A DNA stretch of 62,754 nucleotides, from NCBI GenBank assembly GCA_024280485.1, contig JAJRQB010000022.1, positions 1 to 62,754 of the forward strand. The letters run 5' to 3'. This document shows positions 56,488-62,754 of this stretch, piece after piece. Within the stretch, counting starts at the first letter, position 1. Every line of letters begins with the position of its first letter. The translations under genes and the position numbers were made by a program. The notes beneath the pieces are model-generated. The model was not told the origin of the DNA. It saw only the letters and a program-made list of their open reading frames with translations, and searched no databases. Source of the stretch: Deltaproteobacteria bacterium. Lineage in GTDB: Bacteria; Desulfobacterota; Desulfuromonadia; Desulfuromonadales; Geopsychrobacteraceae.

Positions 56488-57050
56488 GAACACTCATCAT
56501 CGCCACATTCGTCCTGTTTATAGTCGACTTAGCTGGATGTGCCCGCTCTGCGAACACGATGAAGCTACAGGCTAAAATCGATGAGCTTCAAGCTCAGGTC
56601 GATGCGCACAAGGCAGAGCGAGCAGCCACGGCGACCCACTTGGCAATCTTCGACAAGCTCGACTTGGTTGCTTTCAACAACCGCGACATGTAACTCATCA
56701 AGCAGATTCACGCTGATGATGTAAGGGTTTACAATCCCGATGGCACGATCACTGAGCCAATGCCCCCACATGCTGAAGAGCTTCAGTTTCTGTTCGATAC
56801 CTTCGATTTCAAGGTTGCTGAGCACATTGTTGGTTTCGGCTTTGGTGAATGGACTGCCGGTATTAGCATTTCGGAAGGCAAGTGGGTCAAGCCGATTACA
56901 ATGCCTGATGGGACAGTGCTGCAACCCACCGGCAATCCTGTGAGTCTCAAGATTGCAACCATCGCCCGATGGGGAAATGATCGCGTTGCTGAAGAATATC
57001 TGTTCTGGGACAACGCCGACTGGAATCGACAAATCGGCCTTGGCCAATAG
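56484..57050 (+). pseudogene. SnoaL/NTF2-like lipoprotein gene split by an in-frame TAA
   Basis: The reading frame from 56484 is open to 57050 except for one TAA at 56691-56693. The upstream part (69 residues) has a lipobox-like LAGC (C19) and a coiled coil and ends LVAFNNRDM. Immediately after the stop the frame resumes LIKQIHADDVRVYNPDGTITEPMPPHAEELQFLFDTF...EEYLFWDNADWNRQIG, the SnoaL-like ester cyclase fold. A single-base change would restore a ~188-residue protein. It overlaps DoxX by 4 bases. Sequencing error or recent inactivation are both possible. Confidence 0.7.
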
Positions 57051-57093
57051 AATCTTACAACGATGAGTATTGAACAAAAGAACGGAGAGTCAT

Positions 57094-57702
57094 ATGAAAA
57101 TAATAATTGTCGGAGCATCTGGTCGTATAGGCCGGGAAGTAGATAACGCATTATCTAATAACCACGAAATTATTCGCGTTGGTGTGCGTAGTGGTGACAT
57201 CCAGTGTGATTACACTGATGCAAAGTCAGTACAAGCGATGTTCGAGAAAATTGGTGAATTTGATTCGTTGATTTCTGTCGCAGGCGGCGATAGTGCTTTC
57301 AAGTCATTTGCAGATTTAACTGATGAAGATTACCGCTATGGATTTGAACGAAAGTTTCTCGGCCAAGTAAGGCTACTCAAATATGGGGAGTCTTTCGTAC
57401 GGAAGAACGGCTCATTCGTGTTCACAAGTGGTTTTCTGAATCACTATCCCAACCCTGCAAGTATCGCTACGGGGCCATTGAATGCGACCGTCGACACTTT
57501 TGTAAACAATACTGCCCCGCTACTGCCACGCGGAATCCGTCTCAATGTAGTGAGTCCAGCAGCCATTGTTGAACCTGGTCAAGAACGAAAAGGCGTGGTT
57601 ACAGCCACAGAGACGGCGAAACTATACGTTGAGGCTGTTGAGGGTGATATGTCGGGGAAAGTCCTAAGGGCATGGGGCGGCTTACCTGTCATCCCTAACT
57701 GA
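57094..57702 (+). CDS. short-chain dehydrogenase/reductase
   Basis: 202 residues from the ATG at 57094 (GGAGAG upstream). Rossmann motif IIIVGASGRIGRE (3-15) and a SVAGGDS segment. The catalytic region is FTSGFLNHYPNPASIATGPLNATVDTF, where the usual YxxxK is not kept, so it belongs to the YxxxK-lacking SDR group found beside DoxX/SnoaL genes. NAD(P)-dependent; substrate unknown. Probably in one operon with DoxX and the SnoaL-like gene. Confidence 0.8.
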   Translation: MKIIIVGASGRIGREVDNALSNNHEIIRVGVRSGDIQCDYTDAKSVQAMFEKIGEFDSLISVAGGDSAFKSFADLTDEDYRYGFERKFLGQVRLLKYGESFVRKNGSFVFTSGFLNHYPNPASIATGPLNATVDTFVNNTAPLLPRGIRLNVVSPAAIVEPGQERKGVVTATETAKLYVEAVEGDMSGKVLRAWGGLPVIPN

Positions 57703-57742
57703 TTGGTTCTTTCGGAAGGCTCTGAAGGGATTTTTATTTTCT

Positions 57743-57820
57743 CATAAATCACCATAAATCAGACGCGAAAATGGCCACCTCAGTAATTGGGGTGGCCATT
57801 CTTACATTGCAGAGTGTTTA
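57743..57820 (+). repeat. ~70-bp palindromic repeat, copy 3
   Basis: AAATCACCATAAATCAGAC opening, core ATGGCCACC / GGTGGCCAT, then CATTGCAGAGTGTTTA. It follows the SDR gene stop by 40 bases. Confidence 0.8.
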
Positions 57821-57905
57821 GCAATTGGACGATTCCCCTACTCTTATAGATCAAATTTTGGTGAGATAACTTATCGGACAGAAGTGACAGCTACCTTGAA
57901 CCCAC

Positions 57906-57914
57906 TGGTATAAT
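57906..57914 (+). promoter_or_regulatory. extended -10 promoter of the phosphatase gene
   Basis: TGGTATAAT (57906-57914): a perfect TATAAT with the TGn extension; the best -35 is a weak GTGACA 19 bases upstream. A start site near 57921 makes the ATG at 57952 the proper gene start. Confidence 0.6.
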
Positions 57915-57951
57915 GGACAGAGGGGCCAACACCCTAACCTCAGGAGAGGAT

Positions 57952-58680
57952 ATGTCGGAAGACCTACAACTGGCCGCTAAGGTTCATTACAGCTTCTTAC
58001 CCGACGACTACGAAGATGACCGGCTGGACATCGCGATCGATCTGCGCCCCCTGCATACCATCGGCGGCGACTATTGCAGCATCCTTCCGTTGGGGAAAAA
58101 CCGTATGTTGGTTTGTATCTGCGATGCGGTCGGTCATGATGTCGCGGCCGCACTCTTTGCGGCACGAATTAATACCTATGTTCTTACACACGCCCAGGCT
58201 GATCTGATTCCCTGTGAGCTGGTTGCTGGCCTGAATGCCTATCTGTGCAAACGTCTGGCCGGTACTGGTGTGTACGCGACCTTTTATGCACTGTTGTTGG
58301 ATTTCGAGTCTGGCACAATGACGCTTTCAGGCGCCGCTCACCCACCGGTCTTGCAGCTTGAAAAAGATCAAGACAGGTGCAAGGAGTGGTCATCGATTAC
58401 TACTTTTCTCGGCATTAGAGATCCGATGCCACTGCTCTGTGGTTCAGAGCGGCTACGATTAAATGCCGGCGATCGCTTTCTCCTCTATTCCGACGGTCTG
58501 ATCGAAGTGGAAGATGCCGAGGGCCAAGCCTTTGGGACGGAAAGACTGTCCGGCACTTTGATTGCGCATCGCAATCTCAGTGGCCAGGTGTTGAATAATG
58601 CCATACTGATGCAGGCAGAGTCTTATGCGGACAACGGTTTTAACGATGATGTCTTACTGATGAGTATTACGATCAAGTAG
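57952..58680 (+). CDS. RsbU/SpoIIE-type PP2C serine phosphatase
   Basis: 242 residues from the ATG at 57952 with AGGAGAGG upstream. AAKVHYSFLPDDYEDDRLDIAIDLRPLHTIGGDY is the RsbU-like opening, with metal-binding D in GGDY, CDAVGHDVAAALFA, LSGAAHPPVL and LYSDGLIEVEDAEG, ending GFNDDVLLMSI. No sensor domain is attached. It likely dephosphorylates an anti-anti-sigma (STAS) protein, but no such partner is in the window. Confidence 0.85.
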   Translation: MSEDLQLAAKVHYSFLPDDYEDDRLDIAIDLRPLHTIGGDYCSILPLGKNRMLVCICDAVGHDVAAALFAARINTYVLTHAQADLIPCELVAGLNAYLCKRLAGTGVYATFYALLLDFESGTMTLSGAAHPPVLQLEKDQDRCKEWSSITTFLGIRDPMPLLCGSERLRLNAGDRFLLYSDGLIEVEDAEGQAFGTERLSGTLIAHRNLSGQVLNNAILMQAESYADNGFNDDVLLMSITIK

Positions 58681-59072
58681 CTTTTATTTCTGAATGTTTA
58701 GAACTGATCAGTTTAGTGGCTGGGACAAGGGGAATGTATTCCTGGATTTCACCATCAAACAGACATGACAACGGCCCCCTCGAAAATCGGGTGGCCGTTC
58801 TTGCTTTGCAGGTTCAGTAGGAATGTCGCAAATCAACCAATTCGAACACACCAAATCAATGCAGGAGCAATTGTGAGAAAAATATTAATAATTTAGAAAA
58901 ACTTACAATCTCCGAGTTTGACGTGATCTTGGACATAAAGGCGAAGAGATAAACAGTCAACCCGAAGCCTATGTGTGTTGGAAAGGGCTTTTTATGGCTG
59001 AATTGCGTCAACTCATCAAAAGAAAATTCCTGTGATTCAGATATACTTGATTACCTAAGGAGGTGTCAGATC
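58681..59072. other. intergenic region before the aldolase gene
   Basis: Holds palindromic repeat copy 4 (58746-58820) and an AT-rich stretch (58871-58915). A TTGACG at about 58918 is the only promoter-like box and lacks a good -10. No gene seen. The aldolase ribosome site AAGGAGG is at its end. Confidence 0.5.
58746..58820 (+). repeat. ~70-bp palindromic repeat, copy 4
   Basis: TTTCACCATCAAACAGACAT opening, core ACGGCC / GGCCGT, then TTGCTTTGCAGGTTCAGTAG. It follows the phosphatase gene by 66 bases. Confidence 0.75.
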
Positions 59073-60086
59073 ATGAATATAAGCCAAAGATTGCAGCAAA
59101 CTATTTATGACATGGTTGATGATCGTCGCGGCATACTCGCAGCGGATGAAAGCGAACCGACCATCAAGAAGCGTTTCGCCGCCATCAACCTCGAATCCAC
59201 AGAAGAAAATCGGCGCGCATATCGCACCTTATTGCTCGAAACACCGATACTGGGAGACTTCATCAGCGGCGTTATTCTGTTCGAAGAAACCCTTGGTCAG
59301 AAAGATGCGGACGGCACACCCCTAGCGGAGGTTGCATGGAATCAGAAAATTGTTCCCGGCATTAAAGTCGATAAAGGCACAGAACGGCTCGTTGGCTCGC
59401 CCGGCGATCTCGTTACCAAAGGATTGGACGGTCTCGCTGACCGTTTAATTACTTATATCGAACAGGGTGCACGTTTTGCCAAGTGGCGAGAAGTTTACCC
59501 CATTACCGCTACTAATCCCACTCAGCTGGGTTTCCATGCCAATGCCGAAAGGCTGGCACACTACGCTGCTACCTGTCAGGAGCTGGGCATAGTCCCGATT
59601 GTCGAACCTGAAGTGCTGATGGATGGCGATCATGATATAGATCGTTGTGAAGAAGTCACCGAGCGGGTTTTGTACACCGTGTTTCAGGCATTGTTGCGAT
59701 ACGGGGTAACGCTTGAACACATGATTCTGAAACCCAATATGGTGTTGCCCGGCAAAGACTGCCGAACCGCAGACCCTGATAAAATAGCAGAAGCGACCAT
59801 ACGAGTATTTCGCAGAGCTGTACCCGCAGCCGTACCCAGCATCAATTTTCTGTCTGGTGGTCAGAGTCCCGAAGAAGCGACAATCAATTTGAATGCCATT
59901 AACCAGATAGGCGGCCCCTGGCAGCTAAGCATTTCCTACGGACGTGCATTGCAACAACCGGTATTGGAAGCCTGGCAAGGTAAAGCTGAAAATATTGAGG
60001 CGGCGGAAATAGCCCTATTGAAACGTGCCCGCCTAAACTGTCTGGCTCGTCAGGGACACTACAAGCCAAACATGGAGACCGATTAG
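59073..60086 (+). CDS. fructose-bisphosphate aldolase, class I
   Basis: 337 residues from the ATG at 59073 with AAGGAGG upstream. It follows the eukaryote-type class I pattern: GILAADESEPTIKKRF near 22-37, FISGVILFEETLGQ near 70, PGIKVDKGT near 100, IVPIVEPEVLMDGDHDI near 180, and the Schiff-base lysine in HMILKPNMVLPG near 225. It ends INFLSGGQSPEEATINLNAINQ and GRALQQPVLEAWQG. Cytoplasmic; cleaves fructose-1,6-bisphosphate without a metal ion. It stands alone, not in a glycolytic operon. Confidence 0.9.
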   Translation: MNISQRLQQTIYDMVDDRRGILAADESEPTIKKRFAAINLESTEENRRAYRTLLLETPILGDFISGVILFEETLGQKDADGTPLAEVAWNQKIVPGIKVDKGTERLVGSPGDLVTKGLDGLADRLITYIEQGARFAKWREVYPITATNPTQLGFHANAERLAHYAATCQELGIVPIVEPEVLMDGDHDIDRCEEVTERVLYTVFQALLRYGVTLEHMILKPNMVLPGKDCRTADPDKIAEATIRVFRRAVPAAVPSINFLSGGQSPEEATINLNAINQIGGPWQLSISYGRALQQPVLEAWQGKAENIEAAEIALLKRARLNCLARQGHYKPNMETD

Positions 60087-60144
60087 CCATTTATAACTAT
60101 CGCGGGTAGATGATAGTTCGCATGTCGCCTCCGCGCTACTCAAG

Positions 60145-60313
60145 CTAGCAGTCTGTCGGACTTGCCGGACCGAAGCGAAAAATTGAGCGTTTGAGTCCAG
60201 ATTTTGGCTCGTTTGCAGGTTCATAGCCATAGCTATGGGGCAAAAAGGAGCGGGAATCTGGACCAAATGATCAAATTTGCAGCCGGTTCATGGAAAGCCC
60301 GACAGGCTGCTAG
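60145..60313. mobile_element. foldback MITE-like element
   Basis: 169 bp with terminal inverted repeats CTAGCAGTCTGTCGGACTT and (from the other end) CTAGCAGCCTGTCGGGCTT, two mismatches in 19. CTAG at both ends could be the target duplication typical of some IS families. The interior is also palindromic (GTCCAGATT ... AATCTGGAC; centre CCATAGCTATGG). No coding capacity. Confidence 0.75.
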
Positions 60314-60368
60314 ATGGTGAGGCTGTAGATAAATAATACTTCTTAGGAACCACCATCAATAGAACACT

Positions 60369-60400
60369 AAACGCCCACGGTTATCAGATCGTGGGCGTTT
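60369..60400 (+). terminator. intrinsic hairpin after the aldolase/MITE region
   Basis: AAACGCCCACG / CGTGGGCGTTT, perfect 11-bp stem with a 10-base loop; works in either direction given A and T flanks. Confidence 0.7.
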
Positions 60401-60475
60401 CTGAGTTATCAGGGCATTTGATACTTGCAGACATGTTAAAGTCACTGGGATAATGATTCGTTGAATAGAGGCATT

Positions 60476-61006
60476 ATGTCTAATATTGTATACATTGCTG
60501 TAAGTTTGGACGGATACATTGCTACCACTGATGGTGGCATAGATTGGTTACATGACGCTCCAAACCCGACCGAGAGTGATTATGGCTGGAGCGAATTTAT
60601 TGAGCGAATTGATGCCTTAATCATGGGGCGGAACACTTACGAAAAGGTTCTCACCTTCGGCGAATGGCCCTACGAAAAACAGGTCTTTGTAGCAACCAGT
60701 GTCTTAGAAGACGTTCCGTCACATCTGGAAGGCAAGGTTCAATTTATCAAAGGGCAACCTTCTGACCTGATTGCCGAAGCGACCCGGCAAGGCTATCAAA
60801 ACCTATATATTGACGGTGGGATAACGATACAGGGCTTCCTGGCTGCTGACCTCGTTGATGAGCTGATCCTTACGCATATCCCCGTACTGCTAGGTGACGG
60901 TTATCCACTATTCGGGAAGTTAGCTGACTCCCTCAAATTTCGACACGCTAAAACTGAGATATACAACGACATTCTTGTACAGAGTTTTTATGAGAGACAA
61001 CGCTGA
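60476..61006 (+). CDS. RibD C-terminal/dihydrofolate reductase-like protein (YyaP type)
   Basis: 176 residues from the ATG at 60476 (AGAGG upstream). VYIAVSLDGYIATTDGGIDWL at the start, ALIMGRNTYEKVLTFGEWPY in the middle and LYIDGGITIQGFLAADLVDELILTHIPVLLGDGYPLF toward the end are typical of stand-alone RibD_C/DHFR-like reductases, which use NADPH. Physiological substrate unknown. It is a single-gene unit followed by palindromic repeat copy 5. Confidence 0.85.
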   Translation: MSNIVYIAVSLDGYIATTDGGIDWLHDAPNPTESDYGWSEFIERIDALIMGRNTYEKVLTFGEWPYEKQVFVATSVLEDVPSHLEGKVQFIKGQPSDLIAEATRQGYQNLYIDGGITIQGFLAADLVDELILTHIPVLLGDGYPLFGKLADSLKFRHAKTEIYNDILVQSFYERQR

Positions 61007-61026
61007 TATTGTATTTCTTATAGGTC

Positions 61027-61100
61027 ACGATAAATCAGACATGAAAACGGCCACCTCAGAAATGGGGTGGCCGTTCTTGCTTTGCAGGGTCTGTAAGAAT
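61027..61100 (+). repeat. ~70-bp palindromic repeat, copy 5
   Basis: AAATCAGACATGAAAACGGC opening, core AACGGCCACC / GGTGGCCGTT, then TTGCTTTGCAGGGTCTGTAA. Outer CAGAC and GTCTG also pair. It begins 21 bases after the reductase stop. Confidence 0.85.
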
Positions 61101-61230
61101 TCGCAATTTACCCCTCTGCGAACCAGTCAAAACTGAGTGGGACAACATTTTGAACAGGTGAGCTAACCCTCTAAATCACCAGCTCCCCGTGCCTTGAAAT
61201 GAAGGTAATCTGAATAGTCTGATTAAAAGC

Positions 61231-61258
61231 TTGAACTCTCACTAAATAGTGGTAGATA
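61231..61258 (+). promoter_or_regulatory. probable promoter of the riboswitch-led transcript
   Basis: TTGAAC (61231-61236), 16 bases, TAGATA (61253-61258). Transcription would start near 61266, just before the aptamer-like element. Confidence 0.4.
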
Positions 61259-61285
61259 TAAAAATAGATCAAAATAATCTAGACA

Positions 61286-61368
61286 ATCCCGACAATGCCA
61301 ACTCTTCCGTGAGGGGGAGACGGAAAGTGACGGGTCTTTGTGAAAAAAGATGGCCGAGCTGCCGAAGG
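61286..61368 (+). promoter_or_regulatory. GEMM-I (cyclic-di-GMP-I) riboswitch-like aptamer
   Basis: Hairpin CTCTTCC-GTGA-GGGGGAG (61302-61319) with a GNRA loop is flanked by CC-AA and AC-GG-AAAG, the paired equivalent of GC-AAA ... GAC-GC-AAAG in known GEMM aptamers (the GC pair replaced by a covarying CC/GG). It is followed by ACGGGTCT, an A-rich loop, and GATGGCCGAGCTGCCGAAG, matching the second arm. By my alignment, the ligand-contacting G is 61297, which would favour cyclic di-GMP. It lies 255 bases before a lipoprotein gene. Confidence 0.55.
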
Positions 61369-61402
61369 ATAAAGATCCTTATGTGTGCTCGGCCTTTTGT
61401 TG
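61352..61402 (+). terminator. riboswitch expression-platform terminator
   Basis: GGCCGAGC (61352-61359) pairs with GCTCGGCC (61387-61394), with inner stem AAGGAT/ATCCTT, then TTTTGTTGTTG. The 5' arm is also the 3' part of the aptamer, so ligand binding and termination should be mutually exclusive, giving ligand-dependent read-through. Confidence 0.65.
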
Positions 61403-61620
61403 TTGTCGGCTAACTGCCATATCTGGAAGGCAACGTTATTTTAGGCAGTATTCCACACATAGGAGGTCCTCAAATGCTTGTGGCTGTTAAGGTTAAACAG
61501 GATGACTGATAAATAAAATGGGGGAATCGGTTAGGGAATTATCCAGCCATGCATATTAGCAATCTGAGTGTTATGCAGAAAGCGGATAATAACTTGCCAT
61601 GCTTTCATCAGGAGTCTGAA

Positions 61621-62664
61621 ATGCAATCTATAAACTCGTTCAAATTATATTTTACATTATTTTTATTATTGTTGTTCTCTGGTTGTGCGACGCCAATGAA
61701 AATGGCACCAGTGGACTTGCAAAACCTTACCCCAAATGAAGGTGTTGTCGTAGGCTCAATAATTGTTAAAGGTGGCAAAGCTTTGTTGAAAAAATGGAAT
61801 TTAAGCACTGAGAATCTTAGTGACTCAAGTACGTTTTCAAAAACATATTCAATAACTGCGAACCGAGATGAAGGGGAAGAAATATTTGCTTCAAAAATGC
61901 CCGCTGGTGATTATAGCTTCTCAAATTTAACCCAACCATTTTCAACATTCCGCGTAGAAACATACCTGCCATTTACAGTCAAACCTAATAAGACAGTTTA
62001 TATCGGCCGAATAATAATAGAATTTCCACCTGGTTTTATAAATATATTTACAAAAGTTGATATTAAAGTTGAGGATGCAAGAGAAGACATCATGGCCAGT
62101 GTAAGCAATCAATATGGCATATCTTTAAAGAATGTAGAAACAGGACTAGTTTTAACTAAACAGCTTGCGAAAGACGCAGTTTTGTTCAAACGGCGCGCTA
62201 AACACCCCTATAGTAGCCCGGATGGAGGATACACAGTAACTCCGCCATCTCTGGTGAAGCCCGGTGCCAGACTCGAAGAACGCCAAATAAGCCCGGTGAC
62301 GCATGCTGTCTTTTTTTCGGATGATTTTGGGAAGGTCTATTACATTCTCCGTACAGACAACACCAAAACCAAATTCACCCTTGATAAAGTCCCGAATGAT
62401 TTCAAAGCTGGCGATCTCTTGCGCGAAAAACAAAACACAACCACCGAACGGGGAAAAGAGTTACGAATACTCGGAATAAACAAAAATGGTAGCCATGTTG
62501 TTACCCGATCAAAGGAAAATGGAGAGTGGGTTGAACGAAAGAACGATCTATATGAGGCATGGTCACTTTTCATACATGGCGATCATATTTACCAAGTTAC
62601 TGCTGGCGTAACGGGATCAAGTCCAAAAGTTGCTGTAAATTCCATCTCGCCTGATTGGCGGTAA
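61621..62664 (+). CDS. lipoprotein of unknown function
   Basis: 347 residues from the ATG at 61621 with AGGAG upstream; an in-frame ATG at 61549 is less likely because it would bury the signal peptide. Hydrophobic signal YFTLFLLLLFS and lipobox FSGC with acylated C22. The mature part is beta-rich in its first half (VVVGSIIVKGGKALLKKW...TIGR-like strand VYIGRIIIEFP) and has no recognised domain. It is preceded by the GEMM-like riboswitch, so it is probably controlled by a cyclic dinucleotide and exposed in the envelope. GC content is lower than in its neighbours. Confidence 0.7.
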   Translation: MQSINSFKLYFTLFLLLLFSGCATPMKMAPVDLQNLTPNEGVVVGSIIVKGGKALLKKWNLSTENLSDSSTFSKTYSITANRDEGEEIFASKMPAGDYSFSNLTQPFSTFRVETYLPFTVKPNKTVYIGRIIIEFPPGFINIFTKVDIKVEDAREDIMASVSNQYGISLKNVETGLVLTKQLAKDAVLFKRRAKHPYSSPDGGYTVTPPSLVKPGARLEERQISPVTHAVFFSDDFGKVYYILRTDNTKTKFTLDKVPNDFKAGDLLREKQNTTTERGKELRILGINKNGSHVVTRSKENGEWVERKNDLYEAWSLFIHGDHIYQVTAGVTGSSPKVAVNSISPDWR

Positions 62665-62666
62665 GT

Positions 62667-62754
62667 TCAGCGGATCGCCACGACTGCCTCTTCCGTGGAA
62701 GAGCTTTGTTCTGCAACCCACTCATGGAGGTCGGCCATATCCAGATATCGACGC
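62667..62754 (-). CDS. C-terminal end of an unidentified gene, partial
   Basis: The reverse strand reads RRYLDMADLHEWVAEQSSST then EEAVVAIR and a stop at 62667, convergent with the lipoprotein and 2 bases from its stop. Open from the window edge; natural-looking composition, but only 28 residues are visible, so the call is uncertain. Confidence 0.4.
   Translation of the reverse strand, partial: RRYLDMADLHEWVAEQSSSTEEAVVAIR

Noticed and set aside
52574-61100. The five palindromic repeats as a CRISPR array or an integron attC series
   Set aside because: Spacing is in kilobases, and the ends lack RYYYAAC/GTTRRRY boxes. They behave like REP-like or terminator repeats.
61474-61509. 11-codon ORF with perfect AGGAGG just after the riboswitch terminator
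   Set aside because: Could be a leader peptide, but the product is too short to judge and nothing else supports it.

Overview
The window looks like the chromosome of a Gram-negative bacterium, most likely a Desulfuromonadales-type (Geobacter/Desulfuromonas-like) deltaproteobacterium. That guess rests on moderate GC, strong Shine-Dalgarno sites, a GEMM-like riboswitch ahead of a lipoprotein gene, and the general repertoire; no rRNA or other decisive taxonomic marker is present. It consists of a 48.4-kb prophage inserted in a tRNA-Thr(CGU) gene, with host DNA on both sides.

Left host flank (1-3146): the 5' end of an alanine dehydrogenase gene, a divergent Lrp/AsnC regulator, then a compact MarR - DoxX - pirin - WrbA redox operon. 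The original tRNA-Thr promoter follows, with a truncated 5' tRNA fragment (attL).

Prophage (about 3147-51546). Integration and lysogeny: a large serine recombinase, a toxin-antitoxin pair, a membrane SWIM-finger protein, a CI-like repressor and divergent Cro/CII-like genes. Early region: a winged-helix-fused DNA ligase, a displaced extra copy of two tail/head-completion genes, and small ORFs. Replication: a D5-type primase-helicase, an iteron- and dyad-rich origin-like region, a CHC2/Toprim primase and a small SF3-like ATPase. A PRTRC cassette follows: ParB-related protein, protein F, E2-like protein B, E1-like ThiF protein and ubiquitin-like protein C. A stretch of AT-rich orphan genes with attC-like palindromes lies on both sides of the terminase genes. 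The head module is lambda-like: GpA-type terminase, gpW, portal, S49 protease with a nested scaffold, gpD and gpE. The tail is P2-like and contractile: V, FI, FII, E/E' with a TTTTTTG frameshift site, T, U, X, D, W, J, I and fibres. Lysis genes are a holin, a Sec-exported endolysin and two spanins. The right end rebuilds an intact tRNA-Thr (attR).

Right host flank (51547-62754): a gene-poor stretch with mobile-element debris, a PAS-histidine kinase-receiver hybrid, a LysR regulator divergent from a second DoxX gene, a SnoaL-like gene broken by an in-frame stop, an SDR protein, an RsbU-type phosphatase, a class I aldolase, a foldback MITE, a RibD/DHFR-like reductase, and a riboswitch-led lipoprotein. 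Five copies of a ~70-bp palindromic repeat are scattered between these genes.

Most notable: a ubiquitin-like conjugation (PRTRC) cassette inside a phage replication module, apparently between two parts of a D5-type helicase; integron-cassette-like units in a phage; a major capsid protein with a Sec-like signal peptide; a large serine recombinase using a tRNA site; and a duplicated tail gene pair in the early region.
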